Counted from the first letter of the stretch, positions 49,325 through 61,493 are shown. The stretch: 64,000 nt of DNA from Dryomyza anilis (GCA_951804985.1 OX638133.1:55023122-55087121); one strand, 5' to 3'. Numbers and translations: made by a program. Notes: generated by a model from the letters alone, not told the origin.

Positions 49325-49691
49325 TTGTAATCTATTTTTGCACCTTTTAATTCCAATATAAATCATTATAATTGGCGCAAGTTTTCTTGAGAAATCACGT
49401 GTCAAATTTATAACATTCATAACTCCGTTGACACATTTTGTAATCTATTTTTGCCCTTTTAATTCGAATATATATCATTATAATCGGCGGAAGGGTTCTT
49501 GAGAAATCACGTCTCTAACTTAAAATACTCATAACTCCGTAAATACGCTTTGTAGAGGCGTCAAAGCTGGCACATTTTGTAATCTGTTTTTGCACTTTTA
49601 ATTCCAATATAAATTATTATAATCGGAGCAAATGTTCTTGATCATAATTTCGTAAATACGCGTTATAGAGGCCCCAAAGTTAGCACAATTT

Positions 49692-49856
49692 GCATTTGCA
49701 ATTTTATGCTGTATTGAAAATTTTGCGCCTTTCTCTATATTTTGCGCCCTTCTATAGAGGCGCAAACATTTTGTAAATTAGGCGCATTTGCAATTTTATG
49801 CTTTTTAGAAAATTTTGCGCCTTTCTGTATATTTTGCGCCCTTCTGTAGAGGTGCA
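49692..49856. repeat. Embedded repeat copy 7 (form of copies 1 and 2)
   Basis: Leaves at GGTGCAA joined to TTCCAATATAAATCATTC, the same deletion junction as copies 1 and 2. Confidence 0.85.
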
Positions 49857-49890
49857 ATTCCAATATAAATCATTCTAATCGGCGCAAGAG

Positions 49891-51170
49891 TTGTTGAGAA
49901 ATCACGTCTCAAATTTAAAATGCTCATAACTCTGTAAATACATGTCGTGGAGACCTCAAAGTTGGCACATTTTATAATCCATTTTGCCCTTTTAATTCCA
50001 ATATAAATCATTACAATCGGAGCATGGGTTCTTGAGAAATCACAGCTCAAACTTAAAATGATCATAACTCCGTAAATACGCGTTATAGAGGCCTCAAAGT
50101 TGGCACATTTTGTAATCCATTTTGCCCTTTTAATTCCAATATAAATCATTATAATCGGCGCAAGGGTTCTTGAGAAATCACGTCTCAAATTTAAAATGCT
50201 CATAGAAATCAAGTCTCAAACTTAAAATGCTCATAACTCCGTAAATACGCGTTGTAGAGGCCTCAAAGTTGACACATTTTGTAATCTATTTTTGCCTTTA
50301 AAATCGGCACAAGGGTTCTTGAGAAATCACGTCTCAATCTTAAAATACTCATAACTCCGTAAATACGCTTTGTAGAGGCGTCAAAGCTGGCATATTTTGT
50401 AATCTGTTTTTGCACTTTTAATTCCAATATAAATTATTATAATCGGAGCAAATGTTCTTGATCATAATTTCGTAAATACGCGTTATAGAGGCCCCAAAGT
50501 TAGCACAATTTGCATTTGCAATTTTATGCTGTATTGTTGAGAAATCACGTCTCAAATTTAAAATGCTCATAACTCTGTAAATACATGTCGTGGAGACCTC
50601 AAAGTTGGCACATTTTATAATCCATTTTGCCCTTTTAATTCCAATATAAATCATTACAATCGGAGCATGGGTTCTTGAGAAATCACAGCTCAAACTTAAA
50701 ATGATCATAACTCCGTAAATACGCGTTATAGAGGCCTCAAAGTTGGCACATTTTGTAATCCATTTTGCCCTTTTAATTCCAATATAAATCATTATAATCG
50801 GCGCAAGGGTTCTTGAGAAATCACGTCTCAAATTTAAAATGCTCATAGAAATCAAGTCTCAAACTTAAAATGCTCATAACTCCGTAAATACGCGTTGTAG
50901 AGGCCTCAAAGTTGACACATTTTGTAATCTATTTTTGCCTTTTAATTCCAATATAAATCATTAAAATCGGCACAAGGGTTCTTGAGAAATCACGTCTCAA
51001 TCTTAAAATACTCATAACTCCGTAAATACGCTTTGTAGAGGCGTCAAAGCTGGCATATTTTGTAATCTGTTTTTGCACTTTTAATTCCAATATAAATTAT
51101 TATAATCGGAGCAAATGTTCTTGATCATAATTTCGTAAATACGCGTTATAGAGGCCCCAAAGTTAGCACA
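49891..51170. repeat. Tandem duplication of about 643 bp
   Basis: TTGTTGAGAAATCACG at 49,891 and 50,534 begins two similar blocks. The left block lost about 25 bp near 50,297 (GCCTTTAAAATCGG), after which the offset grows. Embedded copy 8 lies exactly at the duplication junction, which suggests that the junction was formed by recombination between the embedded repeat and the satellite. Confidence 0.75.
50512..50536. repeat. Embedded repeat copy 8 (25-bp remnant)
   Basis: Stops at TGCTGTATTG and joins TTGAGAAATCACG of the satellite. TTG is shared at the junction, so the exact edge is ambiguous by 3 bp. Confidence 0.78.
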
Positions 51171-51174
51171 ATTT

Positions 51175-51477
51175 GCATTTGCAATTTTATGCTGTATTGA
51201 AAATTTTGCGCCTTTCTCTATATTTTGCGCCCTTCTATAGAGGCGCAAACATTTTGTAAATTAGGCGCATTTGCAATTTTATGCTTTTTAGAAAATTTTG
51301 CGCCTTTCTGTATATTTTGCGCCCTTCTGTAGAGGTGCAAAATTTGCAATTTTATGATTTTTTGGAAATTTTTCGCCTTTCTCTATAGTTTCCGCTCATC
51401 TAAAAAGGCGCAAAATTCTGAATATTAGGCGCATTTTTTTCATATTGTGTTTTTTTGAAAATTTGTTAGAAAAATTT
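51175..51477. repeat. Embedded repeat copy 9 (full short form)
   Basis: Closely resembles copy 3, including TATAGTTTCCGCTC and the TTGTTAGAAAAATTTT right end. Confidence 0.85.
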
Positions 51478-51730
51478 TGTAATCTATTTTTGCACCTTTT
51501 AATTCCAATATAAATCATTATAATTGGCGCAAGTTTTCTTGAGAAATCACGTGTCAAATTTATAACATTCATAACTCCGTTGACACATTTTGTAATCTAT
51601 TTTTGCCCTTTTAATTCGAATATATATCATTATAATCGGCGGAAGGGTTCTTGAGAAATCACGTCTCAAACTTAAAATACTCATAACTCCGTAAATACGC
51701 GTTGTAGAGGCCCCAAAGTTAGCACAATTT

Positions 51731-52013
51731 GCATTTGCAATTTTATGCTGTATTGAAAATTTTACGCCTTTCTCTATATTTTGCGCCCTTCTATAAAGGC
51801 GCAAACATTTTGTAAATTAGGCGAATTTGCAATTTTATGCTCTTTAGAAAATTTTGCGCCCTTCTGTAGAAGTGCAAAATTTGCAATTTTATGATTTTTG
51901 GGAAATTTTTCGCCTTTCTCTATAGCTTTCGCTCATTTAAAAAGGCGCAAAATTCTGAATATTAGGCGCATTTTTTCATATTGTGTTTTTTTGAAAAATT
52001 GTTAGAAAAATTT
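51731..52013. repeat. Embedded repeat copy 10 (variant of copy 4)
   Basis: Matches copy 4 at an offset of 4,392 bp, with the same diagnostic changes. Confidence 0.85.
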
Positions 52014-52820
52014 TGTAATCTATTTTTGCACCTTTTAATTCCAATATAAATCATTATAATTGGCGCAAGTTTTCTTGAGAAATCACGTGTCAAATTTATA
52101 ACATTCATAACTCCGTTGACACATTTTGTAATCTATTTTTGCCCCTTTAATTCGAATATATATCATTATAATCGGCGGAAGGGTTCTTGAGAAATCACGT
52201 CTCAAACTTAAAATGCTCATAACTCCGTAAATACGCGTCGTAGAGTCCTCAAAGTTGGCACATTTTAAAATACATTTTTGCCCTTTTAATTCCAATATAA
52301 ATTATTATAATCGGCGCAAGAGTTGTTGAGAAATCACGTCTCAAATTTAAAATGCTCAGAATTCTGTAAATACATGTCGTGGAGACCTCAAAGTTGGCAC
52401 ATTTTATAATCCATTTTGCCCTTTTATTTCCAATATAAATCATTACAATCGGAGCATGGGTTCTTGAGAAATCACAGCTCAAACTTAAAATGATCATAAC
52501 TCCGTAAATACGCGTTATAGAGGCCTCAAAGTTGGCACATTTTGTAATCTATTTTTGCCTTTTAATTCCAATATAAATCATTATAATCGGCACAAGGGTT
52601 CTTGAGAAATCACGTCTCAAACTTAAAATACTCATACCTCCGTAAATACGCTTTGTAGAGGCGTAAATGCTGGCACATTTTGTAATCTGTTTTTGCACTT
52701 TTAATTCCAATATAAATTATTATAATCGGAGTAAATGTTCTTGAGAAATCACAGCTCAAACTTAAAATGATCATAATTTCGTAAATACGCGTAATTGAGG
52801 CCCCAAAGTTAGCACAATTT

Positions 52821-52848
52821 GCATTTGCAATTTTATGCTGTATTGAAA
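52821..52848. repeat. Embedded repeat copy 11 (28-bp remnant)
   Basis: Matches copy 5 at an offset of 4,392 bp with the same deletion junction. Confidence 0.8.
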
Positions 52849-53414
52849 AAATACGCGTCGTAGAGTCCTCAAAGTTGGCACATTTTAAAATACATTTTTG
52901 CCCTTTTAATTCCAATATAAATCATTATAATCGGCGCAAGAGTTGTTGAGAAATCACGTCTCAAATTTAAAATGCTCATAACTCTGTAAATACATGTCGT
53001 GGAGACCTCAAAGTTGGCACATTTTATAATCCATTTTGCCCTTTTAATTCCAATATAAATCATTACAATCGGAGCATGGGTTCTTGAGAAATCACAGCTC
53101 AAACTTAAAATGATCATAACTCCGTACATACGCGTTATAGAGGCCTCAAAGTTGACACATTTTGTAATCTATTTTTGCCTTTTAATTCCAATATAAATCA
53201 TTATAATCGGCACAAGGGTTCTTGAGAAATCACGTCTCAAACTTAAAATACTCATAACTCCGTAAATACGCTTTGTAGAGGCGTCAAAGCTGGCATATTT
53301 TGTAATCTGTTTTTGTACTTTTAATTCCAATATAAATTATTATAATCGGAGCAAATGTTCTTGATCATAATTTCGTAAATACGCGTTATAGAGGCCCCAA
53401 AGTTAGCACTATTT

Positions 53415-53717
53415 GCATTTGCAATTTTATGCTGTATTGAAAATTTTGCGCCTTTCTCTATATTTTGCGCCCTTCTATAGAGGCGCAAACATTTTGTAAA
53501 TTAGGCGCATTTGCAATTTTATGCTTTTCAGAAAATTTTGCGCCTTTCTGTATATTTTGCGCCCTTCTGTAGAGGTGCAAAATTTGCAATTTTATGATTT
53601 TTTGGAAAATTTTCACCTTTCTCTATAGTTTCCGCTCATCTAAAAAGGCGCAAAATTCTGAATATTAGGCGCATTTTTTTCATATTGTGTTTTTTTGAAA
53701 ATTTGTTAGAAAAATTT
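53415..53717. repeat. Embedded repeat copy 12 (variant of copy 6)
   Basis: Matches copy 6 at an offset of 4,392 bp with the TAGCACTATTT entry. Confidence 0.85.
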
Positions 53718-54429
53718 TGTAATCTATTTTTGCACCTTTTAATTCCAATATAAATCATTATAATTGGCGCAAGTTTTCTTGAGAAATCACGTGTCAAATT
53801 TATAACATTCATAACTCCGTTGACACATTTTGTAATCTATTTTTGCCCTTTTAATTCGAATATATATCATTATAATCGGCGGAAGGGTTCTTGAGAAATC
53901 ACGTCTCTAACTTAAAATGCTCATAACTCCGTAAATACGCGTCGTAGAGTCCTCAAAGTTGGCACATTTTAAAATACATGTTTGCACTTTCAATTCCAAT
54001 ATAAATCATTATAATCGGCGCAAGAGTTGTTGAGAAATCACGTCTCAAATTTATAATGCTCATAACTCTGTAAATACATGTCGTGGAGACCTCAAAGTTG
54101 GCACATTTTGTAATCTATTTTTGCCCTTTTAATTCCAATATAAATCATTACCATCTGCGCGTCGTAAAGTCCTCAAAGTTGGCACATTTTTAAACACAAA
54201 ACTTAAAATGCTCATAACTCCGTAAATACGCGTCGTAGAGTCCTCAAAGTTGGCACATTTTAAAACACATTTTTGCCCTTTTAATTCCAATATAAATCAT
54301 TATAATCGGCACAAGGGTTCTTGAGAAATCACGTCTTAAACTTAAAATGCTCATAACTTCGTAAATACGCAAGTGTTGTCGAGAAATCATGTCTCAAACT
54401 TAAAATGCTCATAACTCCGTAAATACGCG

Positions 54430-55820
54430 TTGTAGAGGCCTCAAAGTTGACACATTTTCTAATCTATTTTTGCCTTTTAATTCCAATATAAATCATTATA
54501 ATCGGCACAAGGGTTCTTGAGAAAACACGTCTCAAACTTAAAATACTCATAACTCATAACACTATGCTAATTTATTTTTGTTCTATTTTTGCCTTTTAAT
54601 TCCAATATAAATCATTATAATCGGCACAAAGGTTCTTGAGAAATCACGTCTCAAACTTAAAATACGCATAACTCCGTAAATACGCGTTGGAGATTCCTCA
54701 ATGTTGGCATCATAACTCCGTAAATACGCTTTGTTGAGGCTGAGGCCTGGCACATTTTGTAATCTGTTTTTGCACTTTTAATTCCAATATAAATGATTAT
54801 AATCGGAGCAAATGTTCTTGAGAAATCACAGCTCAAACTTAAAATGATCATAACTCCATAAATACGCGTTATAGAGGCCCCAAAGTTAGCACAATTTGCA
54901 TTTGCAATTTTATGCTTTTTTGAAAATTTTGCGCCTTTCTCTATATTTTGCACCCTTCTATAGAGGCGCAAACATTTTGTAAATTAGGCGCATTTGCAAT
55001 TTTATGCTTTTTAGAAAATTTTGCGCCTTTCTGTATATTTTGCGCCCTTCTGTAGAGGTGCAAAATTTGCAATTTTATGATTTTTTGGAAATTTTTCGCC
55101 TTTCTTTATAGTTTCCGCTCATTTGAAAAGGCGCAAAATTCTGAATATTAGGCTCATTTTTTTCATATTGTGTTTTTTTGAAAATTTGTTAGAAAAATTC
55201 AAAAGTGCGCCTGTTTTTGGGGGGGTGGGGGCGATCGCCTCCTGGATCCGCGCATGTATAGAGGCCTTAAAGTTGGCACATTTTAATCTATTTTTGCACC
55301 TTTTAATTCCAATATAAATCATTATAATTGGCGCAAGTTTTCTTGAGAAATCACGTGTCAAATTTATAACATTCATAACTCCGTTGACACATTTTGTAAT
55401 CTATTTTTGCCCTTTTAATTCGAATATATATCATTATAATCGGCGAAAGGGTTCTTGAGAAATCACGTCTCAAACTTAAAATGCTCATAACTCCGTAAAT
55501 ACGCGTCGTAGAGTCCTCAAAGTTGGCACATTTTAAAATACATGTTTGCCCTTTTAATTCCAATATAAATCATTATAATCGGTGCAAGAGTTGTAGAGAA
55601 ATCACGTCTCAAATTTAAAATGCTCATAACTCTGTAAATACATGTCGTGGAGACCTCAAAGTTGGCACATTTTATAATCCATTTTGCCCTTTTAATTCCA
55701 ATATAAATCATTAAAATCGGAGCATAGATTCTTTAGAAGTCACAGCCCAAACTTAAAATGATCATAACTCCGTAAATACGCGTTATAGAGGCCTCAAAGT
55801 TGGAACATTTTGTAATCTAT
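54430..55820. repeat. Higher-order copy, partner 55,953-57,355 (offset 1,523 to 1,539)
   Basis: About 1.4 kb carrying embedded copies 13 and 14. The offset is 1,523 at the CACTATGCTAATTT marker (54,560 and 56,083), 1,524 at the G tract, and 1,537-1,539 after the tail deletion in the left copy. The pair shows that the tailed element was itself duplicated with its satellite flanks. Confidence 0.84.
54898..55253. mobile_element. Embedded repeat copy 13, with shortened G-rich tail
   Basis: After GTTAGAAAAATT this copy continues into CAAAAGTGCGCCTG, a G7-T-G5 tract (55,219-55,231), GCGATCGCC and TCCTGGATCCGCGC, then re-enters the satellite at TGTATAGAGGCC. The tail is about 14 bp shorter than in copy 14. 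A tail of this kind looks like the end of a DNA transposon or MITE. No transposase is present, and the family was not identified. Confidence 0.7.
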
Positions 55821-56420
55821 TTTTGCCCTTTTAATTCCAATATAAATCATTATAATCGGCGCAAGGGTTCTTGAGAAATCACGTCTTAAATTTAAAATGC
55901 TCATAGAAATCAAGTCTCAAACTTAAAATGCTCATAACTCCGTAAATACGCGTTGTAGAGGCCTCAAAGTTGACACATTTTGTAATCTATTTTTGCCTTT
56001 TAATTCCAATATAAATCATTATAATCGGCACAAGGGTTCTTGAGAAAACACGTCTCAAACTTAAAATACTCATAACTCATAACACTATGCTAATTTATTT
56101 TTGTTCTATTTTTGCCTTTTAATTCCAATATAAATCATTATAATCGGCACAAGGGTTCTTGAGAAATCACGTCTCAAACTTAAAATACTCATAACTCCGT
56201 AAATACGCGTTGGAGATTCCTCAATGTTGGCATCATAACTCCGTAAATACGCTTTGTTGAGGCTGAGGCCTGGCACATTTTGTAATCTGTTTTTGCACTT
56301 TTAATTCCAATATAAATGATTATAATCGGAGCAAATGTTCTTGAGAAATCACAGCTCAAACTTAAAATGATCATAACTCCATAAATACGCGTTATAGAGG
56401 CCCCAAAGTTAGCACAATTT

Positions 56421-56790
56421 GCATTTGCAATTTTATGCTTTTTTGAAAATTTTGCGCCTTTCTCTATATTTTGCAACCCTTCTATAGAGGCGCAAACATT
56501 TTGTAAATTAGGCGCATTTGCAATTTTATGCTTTTTAGAAAATTTTGCGCCTTTCTGTATATTTTGCGCCCTTCTGTAGAGGTGCAAAATTTACAATTTT
56601 ATGATTTTTTGGAAATTTTTCGCCTTTCTCTATAGTTTCCGCTCATTTGAAAAGGCGCAAAATTCTGAATATTAGGCGCATTTTTTTCATATTGTGTTTA
56701 TTTGAAAATTTGTTAGAAAAATTCAAAAGTGCGCCTGTTTTTGGGGGGGTGGGGGCGATCGCCCCCATAACGCCCCCCCTGGATCCGCGC
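56421..56790. mobile_element. Embedded repeat copy 14, most complete form
   Basis: The longest copy, about 370 bp. It has three GCGC-motif units, the CATATTGTG segment, then GTGCGCCTG, G7-T-G5, the palindrome at 56,751-56,766, CATAACG, C7 and TGGATCCGCGC. I take this as closest to the inserted element and the other 13 as deletion derivatives or relatives. The internal repeats and palindromic GC end suit a non-autonomous DNA transposon, but no terminal inverted repeat could be matched to the left edge. Confidence 0.7.
56751..56766. repeat. 16-bp perfect GC palindrome
   Basis: GGGGGCGATCGCCCCC reads the same on both strands. It sits inside a larger imperfect inverted arrangement, with G7 (56,743-56,749) upstream and C7 downstream. 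Copy 13 has lost the right arm. Confidence 0.92.
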
Positions 56791-57457
56791 TTGTATAGAG
56801 GCCTTAAAGTTAGCACATTTTGTAATCTATTTTTGCACCTTTTAATTCCAATATAAATCATTATAATTGGCGCAAGTTTTCTTGAGAAATCACGTGTCAA
56901 ATTTATAACATTCATAACTCCGTTGACACATTTTGTAATCTATTTTTGCCCTTTTAATTCGAATATATATCATTATAATCGGCGAAAGGGTTCTTGAGAA
57001 ATCACGTCTCAAACTTAAAATGCTCATAACTCCGTAAATACGCGTCGTAGAGTCCTCAAAGTTGGCACATTTTAAAATACATGTTTGCCCCTTTAATTCC
57101 AATATAAATCATTATAATCGGCGCAAGAGTTGTTGAGAAATCACGTCTCAAATTTAAAATGCTCATAACTCTGTAAATACATGTCGTGGAGACCTCAAAG
57201 TTGGCACATTTTATAATCCATTTTGCCCTTTTAATTCCAATATAAATCATTACAATCGGAGCATGGGTTCTTTAGAAATCACAGCTCAAACTTAAAATGA
57301 TCATAACTCCGTAAATACGCGTTATAGAGGCCTCAAAGTTGACACATTTTGTAATCTATTTTTGCCTTTTAATTCCAATATAAATAATTATAATCGCCAC
57401 AAGGGTTCTTGAGAAATCACGTCTCAAACTTAAAATACTCATAACTCCGTAAATACG

Positions 57458-57740
57458 CGTTGGAGATTCCTCAATGTTGGCATCATAACTCCGTAAATAC
57501 GCCTTGTAGAGGACTCAAAGCTGGCACATTTTGTAATCAATTTTTGCACTTTTAATTGCAATATAAATGATTATAATCGGAGCAAGGGTTCTTGAGAAAT
57601 CACAGTTCAAACTTAAAATGCTCATAAGTCCGTAAGTACGCGTCGTAGAGTCCTCAAAGTTGGCACATTTTAAAATATATTTTTGCCCATTTAATTCCAA
57701 TATAAATGATTATAATCGGCGCAAGGGTTCTTGAGAAATA
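57458..57740. repeat. Copy of 60,165-60,447 (offset 2,707)
   Basis: Two-unit block with GCGTTGGAGATTCC, TTGGCATCATAA, TAATCAATTTTTGCAC and CATAAGTCCGTAAGTACG, present in both places. Confidence 0.8.
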
Positions 57741-57840
57741 AAGTCTCAAACTTAAAATGCTCATAACTCTGTAAATACGCGTTGTAGAGGCCTGAAAGTT
57801 GACACATTTTGTAGTCTATTTTTGCCTTTTAATTCCAATA

Positions 57841-57884
57841 TTATAAATAAATAATTATAATTATAATAATAAATAATTATAATC
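57841..57884. repeat. AT-only low-complexity patch
   Basis: Forty-four bases made only of A and T up to the final C: TTATAAATAAATAATTATAA followed by further TAATTATAAT-type repeats. It expands the ordinary AATATAAATAATTATAATC core of a monomer. A matching patch is at 61,494-61,537. Confidence 0.88.
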
Positions 57885-57928
57885 GTCACAAGGGTTCTTG
57901 AGAAATCACGTCTCAAACTTAAAATACT

Positions 57929-60205
57929 CATAACTCCGTAAATACGCGTTGGAGATTCCTCAATGTTGGCACATTTTAAAATATATTTTTGCCCATTTAA
58001 TTCCAATATAAATGATTATAATCGGCGCAAGGGTTCTTGAGAAATCACGTCTCAAACATAAAATGCTCATAACTCCGTAAATACGCGTTATCAGCGCAAG
58101 TGTTCTCGAGAAATCAAGTCTCAAACTTAAAATGATCATAACTCTGTAAATACGCGTTATAGAGGCCCCAAAGTTAGCACAATTTGTAATCTATTTTTGC
58201 ACTTTTAATTCCAATATAAATCATTATAATCGGCTCAAGGGTTCTTGAGAAATCACGTCTCAAATTTAACATGCTCATAACTCCGTAAATACGCGTTGGA
58301 GAGGCCTCAAAGTTGACACATTTTGTAATCTATTTTTGCCTTTTAATTCCAATATAAATCAATGTAATCGGCTCAAGGGTTCTTGAGAAATCACGTCTCA
58401 AATTTAACATGCTCATACCTCCGTAAATACGCGTTGGAGAGGCCTCAAAGTTGACACATTTTGTAATCTATTTTGCACCTTTTAATTCAAATATAAATCA
58501 TTATAATCGGCGCATTTTATAATCCATTTTTGTTTAAAATGATCATAAATCCTTGTTGAAGAGGCCACACAGTTGGCACATTTTGTATCCCTCATTTTCC
58601 CTTTTAATTTCAATATAAATCATTATAATCGGCACAAGGGAAATCACGTCTCAAACTTAAAATACTCATAACTCCGTAAAAACGGATTGTAGAGACCTCA
58701 AAGTTGGCACAGTTTGTATCCCTTATTTTCCCTTTTAATTTCAATATATCATTATAATCGACGCAAGGGTTCTTGAGAAATCACGTCTCAAACTTAATAT
58801 GCTCATAACTCCGTAAATACGCGTTATCGGCGCAAGGGTTCTTAAGAAATCATGTCTCAAACTTAAAATGCTCATAACTCCGTAAATACGTGTTGTAGAG
58901 GCCTCACAGTTGGCACATTTTGTATCCCTTATTTTCCCTTTTAATTTCAATATAAATCATTATAATCGGCAGAAGGGAAATCACGTCCCAAACTTAAAAT
59001 ACTCATAACTCCGTAAAAACGCATTGTAGAGGCCTCAAAGTTGTCACATTTTGTAATGTGTTATTTTCCAATACAAATCATTATAATCGGCGCAAGGGTT
59101 CTTGAGAAATCACGTCTCAAACTTAAAATGATCATAACTAAATGCGCGTTGTAGAGGCCTCAAAGTTGGCACATCTATTTTTGCCCTTTTAAATTCCAAT
59201 ATAAATCATTATAATCGCCGCAAGGGTTCTTGAGAAATCAAGTCTCAAACTTAAAATGCTCATAACTCCGTAAATACCCGTTGTAGAGGCCTCAAAGTTG
59301 ACACATTTTGTAATCTATTTTTACCTTTTAATTCCAATATAAATCATTATAATCGGCACAAGGGTTTTTGAGAAATCACAGCTCAAACTTAAAATGATCA
59401 TAACTCCGTAAATACGCGTTATAAAGGCCTCAAAGTTGGCACATTTTGTAATCTATTTTCAATTCCAATATAAATCTTTATAATCTCCCTAAATGCGCTT
59501 TGTAGATGCCTAAAAGTTGGCACATTTTGTAATCTATTTTTGCCCTTTTAAATTCCAATATAAATCATTATAATCGCCGCAAGGGTTCTTGAGAAATTAA
59601 GTCTCAAACTTAAAATGCTCATAACTCCGTAAATACGCGTTGTAGAGGCCTCAAAGTTGACACATTTTCTAATCTATTTTTACCTTTTAATTCCAATATA
59701 AATCATTATAATCGGCACAAGGGTTCTTTAGAAATCACAGTTCAAACTTAAAATGATCACAACTCCGTAAATACGCGTTATAGAAGCCTCAAAGTTAACA
59801 CATTTTGACATCTATTCCAATATAAATCATTATAATCGGCACATTGGTTCTTGAGAAATCACGTCTTAAACTTAAAATGCTCAAACTAAATGCGCGTTGT
59901 AGAGGCCTCAAAGTTGGCACATCTATTTTTGCCCTTTTAAATTCCAATATAAATCATTATAATCGCCGCAAGGGTTCTTGAGAAATCAAGTCTCAAACTT
60001 AGAATGCTCATAACTCCGTAAATACCCGTTGTAGAGGCCTCAAAGTTGACACATTTTGTAATCTATTTTTACCTTTTAATTCCAATATAAATTATTATAA
60101 TCGGCACAGGGGTTCTTGAGAAATCACAGCTCAAACTTAAAATGATCATAACTCCGTAAATACGCGTTGGAGATTCCTCAATGTTGGCATCATAATTCCG
60201 TAAAT
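57929..60205. repeat. Higher-order copy, partner 61,537-63,813 (offset 3,608)
   Basis: About 2.28 kb match at exactly 3,608 bp. Isolated differences include ATTTAACATGC against ATTTAAAATGC near 58,405 and GGCAGAAGG against GGCACAAGG near 58,970. The left edge falls at TAACTCCGTAAATACGCG next to the AT-rich patches. Confidence 0.86.
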
Positions 60206-61493
60206 ACGCCTTGTAGAGGCCTCAAAGCTGGCACATTTTGTAATCAATTTTTGCACTTTTAATTGCAATATAAATGATTATAATCGGAGCAAGGGTTCTT
60301 GAGAAATCACAGTTCAAACTTAAAATGCTCATAAGTCCGTAAGTACGCGTCGTAGAGTCCTCAAAGTTGGCACAGTTTAAAATATATTTTTGCCCATTTA
60401 ATTCCAATATAAATGATTATAATCGGCGCAAGGGTTCTTGAGAAATCACGTCTCAAACATAAAATGCTCATAACTCCGTAAATACGCGTTATCAGCGCAA
60501 GTGTTCTCGAGAAATCAAGTCTCAAACTTAAAATGATCATAACTCTGTAAATACGCGTTATAGAGGCCTCAAAGTTGGCACATTTTGTAATCTATTTTTG
60601 CCCTTTTAATTCCAATATAAATCAATATAATCGGCGCAAGGGTTCTTGAGAAATCACGTCTCAAATTTAAAATGCTCATAGAAATCAAGTCTCAAACTTA
60701 AAATGCTCATAACTCCGTAAATACGCGTTGTAGAGGCCTCAATGTTGACACATTTTGTAATCTATTTTTGCCCTTTTAATTCCAATATAAATCATTATAA
60801 TCGGCACAAGGGTTCTTGAGAAATCACTTCTCAAACTTAAAATACTCATAACTCTGTAAATTCGCGTTGGAGATTCCTCAATGTTGGCATCATAACTTTG
60901 TAAATACGCTTTGTAGAGGCCTCAAAGTTGGCACATTTTGTAATCTGTGTTTGCCCTTTTAATTCCAATATAAATGATTATAATCGGAGCTAATGTTCTT
61001 GAGAAATCACAGCTCAAACTTAAAATGATCATAACTCCGTAAATACGCGTTATAGAGGCCCCAAAGTTAGCACAATTTGTAATCAATTTTTGCTTTTTTA
61101 ATTCCAATAATAATCATTATAATTGGCGCAAGGGTTCTAGAGAAATCACGTATCAAATTGTAAATGCTCATAACTCTGTAAATACATGTCGTAGAGGCCT
61201 CAAAGTTGGCACATTTTAAAATCCATTTTGCCCTTTTAATTCCAATATAAATCATTATAATCGGCGCAAGAGTTCTTGAGAAATCAAGTCTCAAACTTAA
61301 AATGCTCATAACTCTGTAAATACGCGTTGTAGAGGCCTGAAAGTTGACACATTTTGTAGTCTATTTTTGCCTTTTAATTCCAATATAAATAATTATAATC
61401 GCCACAAGGGTTCTTGAGAAATCACGTCTCAAACTTAAAATACTCATAACTCATAACACTATGCTAATTTATTTTTGCCTTTTAATTCCAATA

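Larger units (their letters stand above)
47290..49527. repeat. Higher-order copy, partner 51,682-53,919 (offset 4,392)
   Basis: About 2.24 kb carrying embedded copies 4, 5 and 6 recur with copies 10, 11 and 12 at exactly 4,392 bp. Both contain the rare GTCTCTAAC near the right edge (49,512 and 53,904). They separate where one reads AAAATACTC and the other AAAATGCTC. Confidence 0.86.
51682..53919. repeat. Higher-order copy, partner 47,290-49,527
   Basis: Second member of the 4,392-bp pair. One visible difference is GGAAAATTTTCACC near 53,607 against GGAAATTTTTCACC in the partner. Confidence 0.86.
44179..57310. repeat. Zone C: satellite invaded by a second repeat
   Basis: The satellite here carries an embedded repeat at 14 places, all entering the monomer at the same base. 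Characteristic satellite variants are GAGTTGTTGAGAAATC, ATGTCGTGGAGACC, CATTACAATCGGAGC, and a unit lacking part of its middle (TTCATAACTCCGTTGACAC). A 31-bp internal duplication ending GCTCATA also recurs. Higher-order copies have offsets of about 0.64, 1.0, 1.5 and 4.4 kb. Confidence 0.85.
55953..57355. repeat. Higher-order copy, partner 54,430-55,820
   Basis: Second member of the 1,523-1,539-bp pair. It keeps the full GC palindrome and the longer tail, so it preserves the older state at that point. Confidence 0.84.

Noticed and set aside
55123..56856. Plus-strand open frames at 55,123-55,317 and 56,647-56,856
   Set aside because: They span the embedded repeat, its G-rich tail and the resumed satellite. 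The two differ at the tail deletion, which changes the frame, and nothing suggests a protein.
55119..56915. Minus-strand frames with GAIAPTPPKTG-like residues
   Set aside because: This is the translation of the G-rich transposon-like tail read from the C-rich side. It is a repeat artefact, not a conserved domain.
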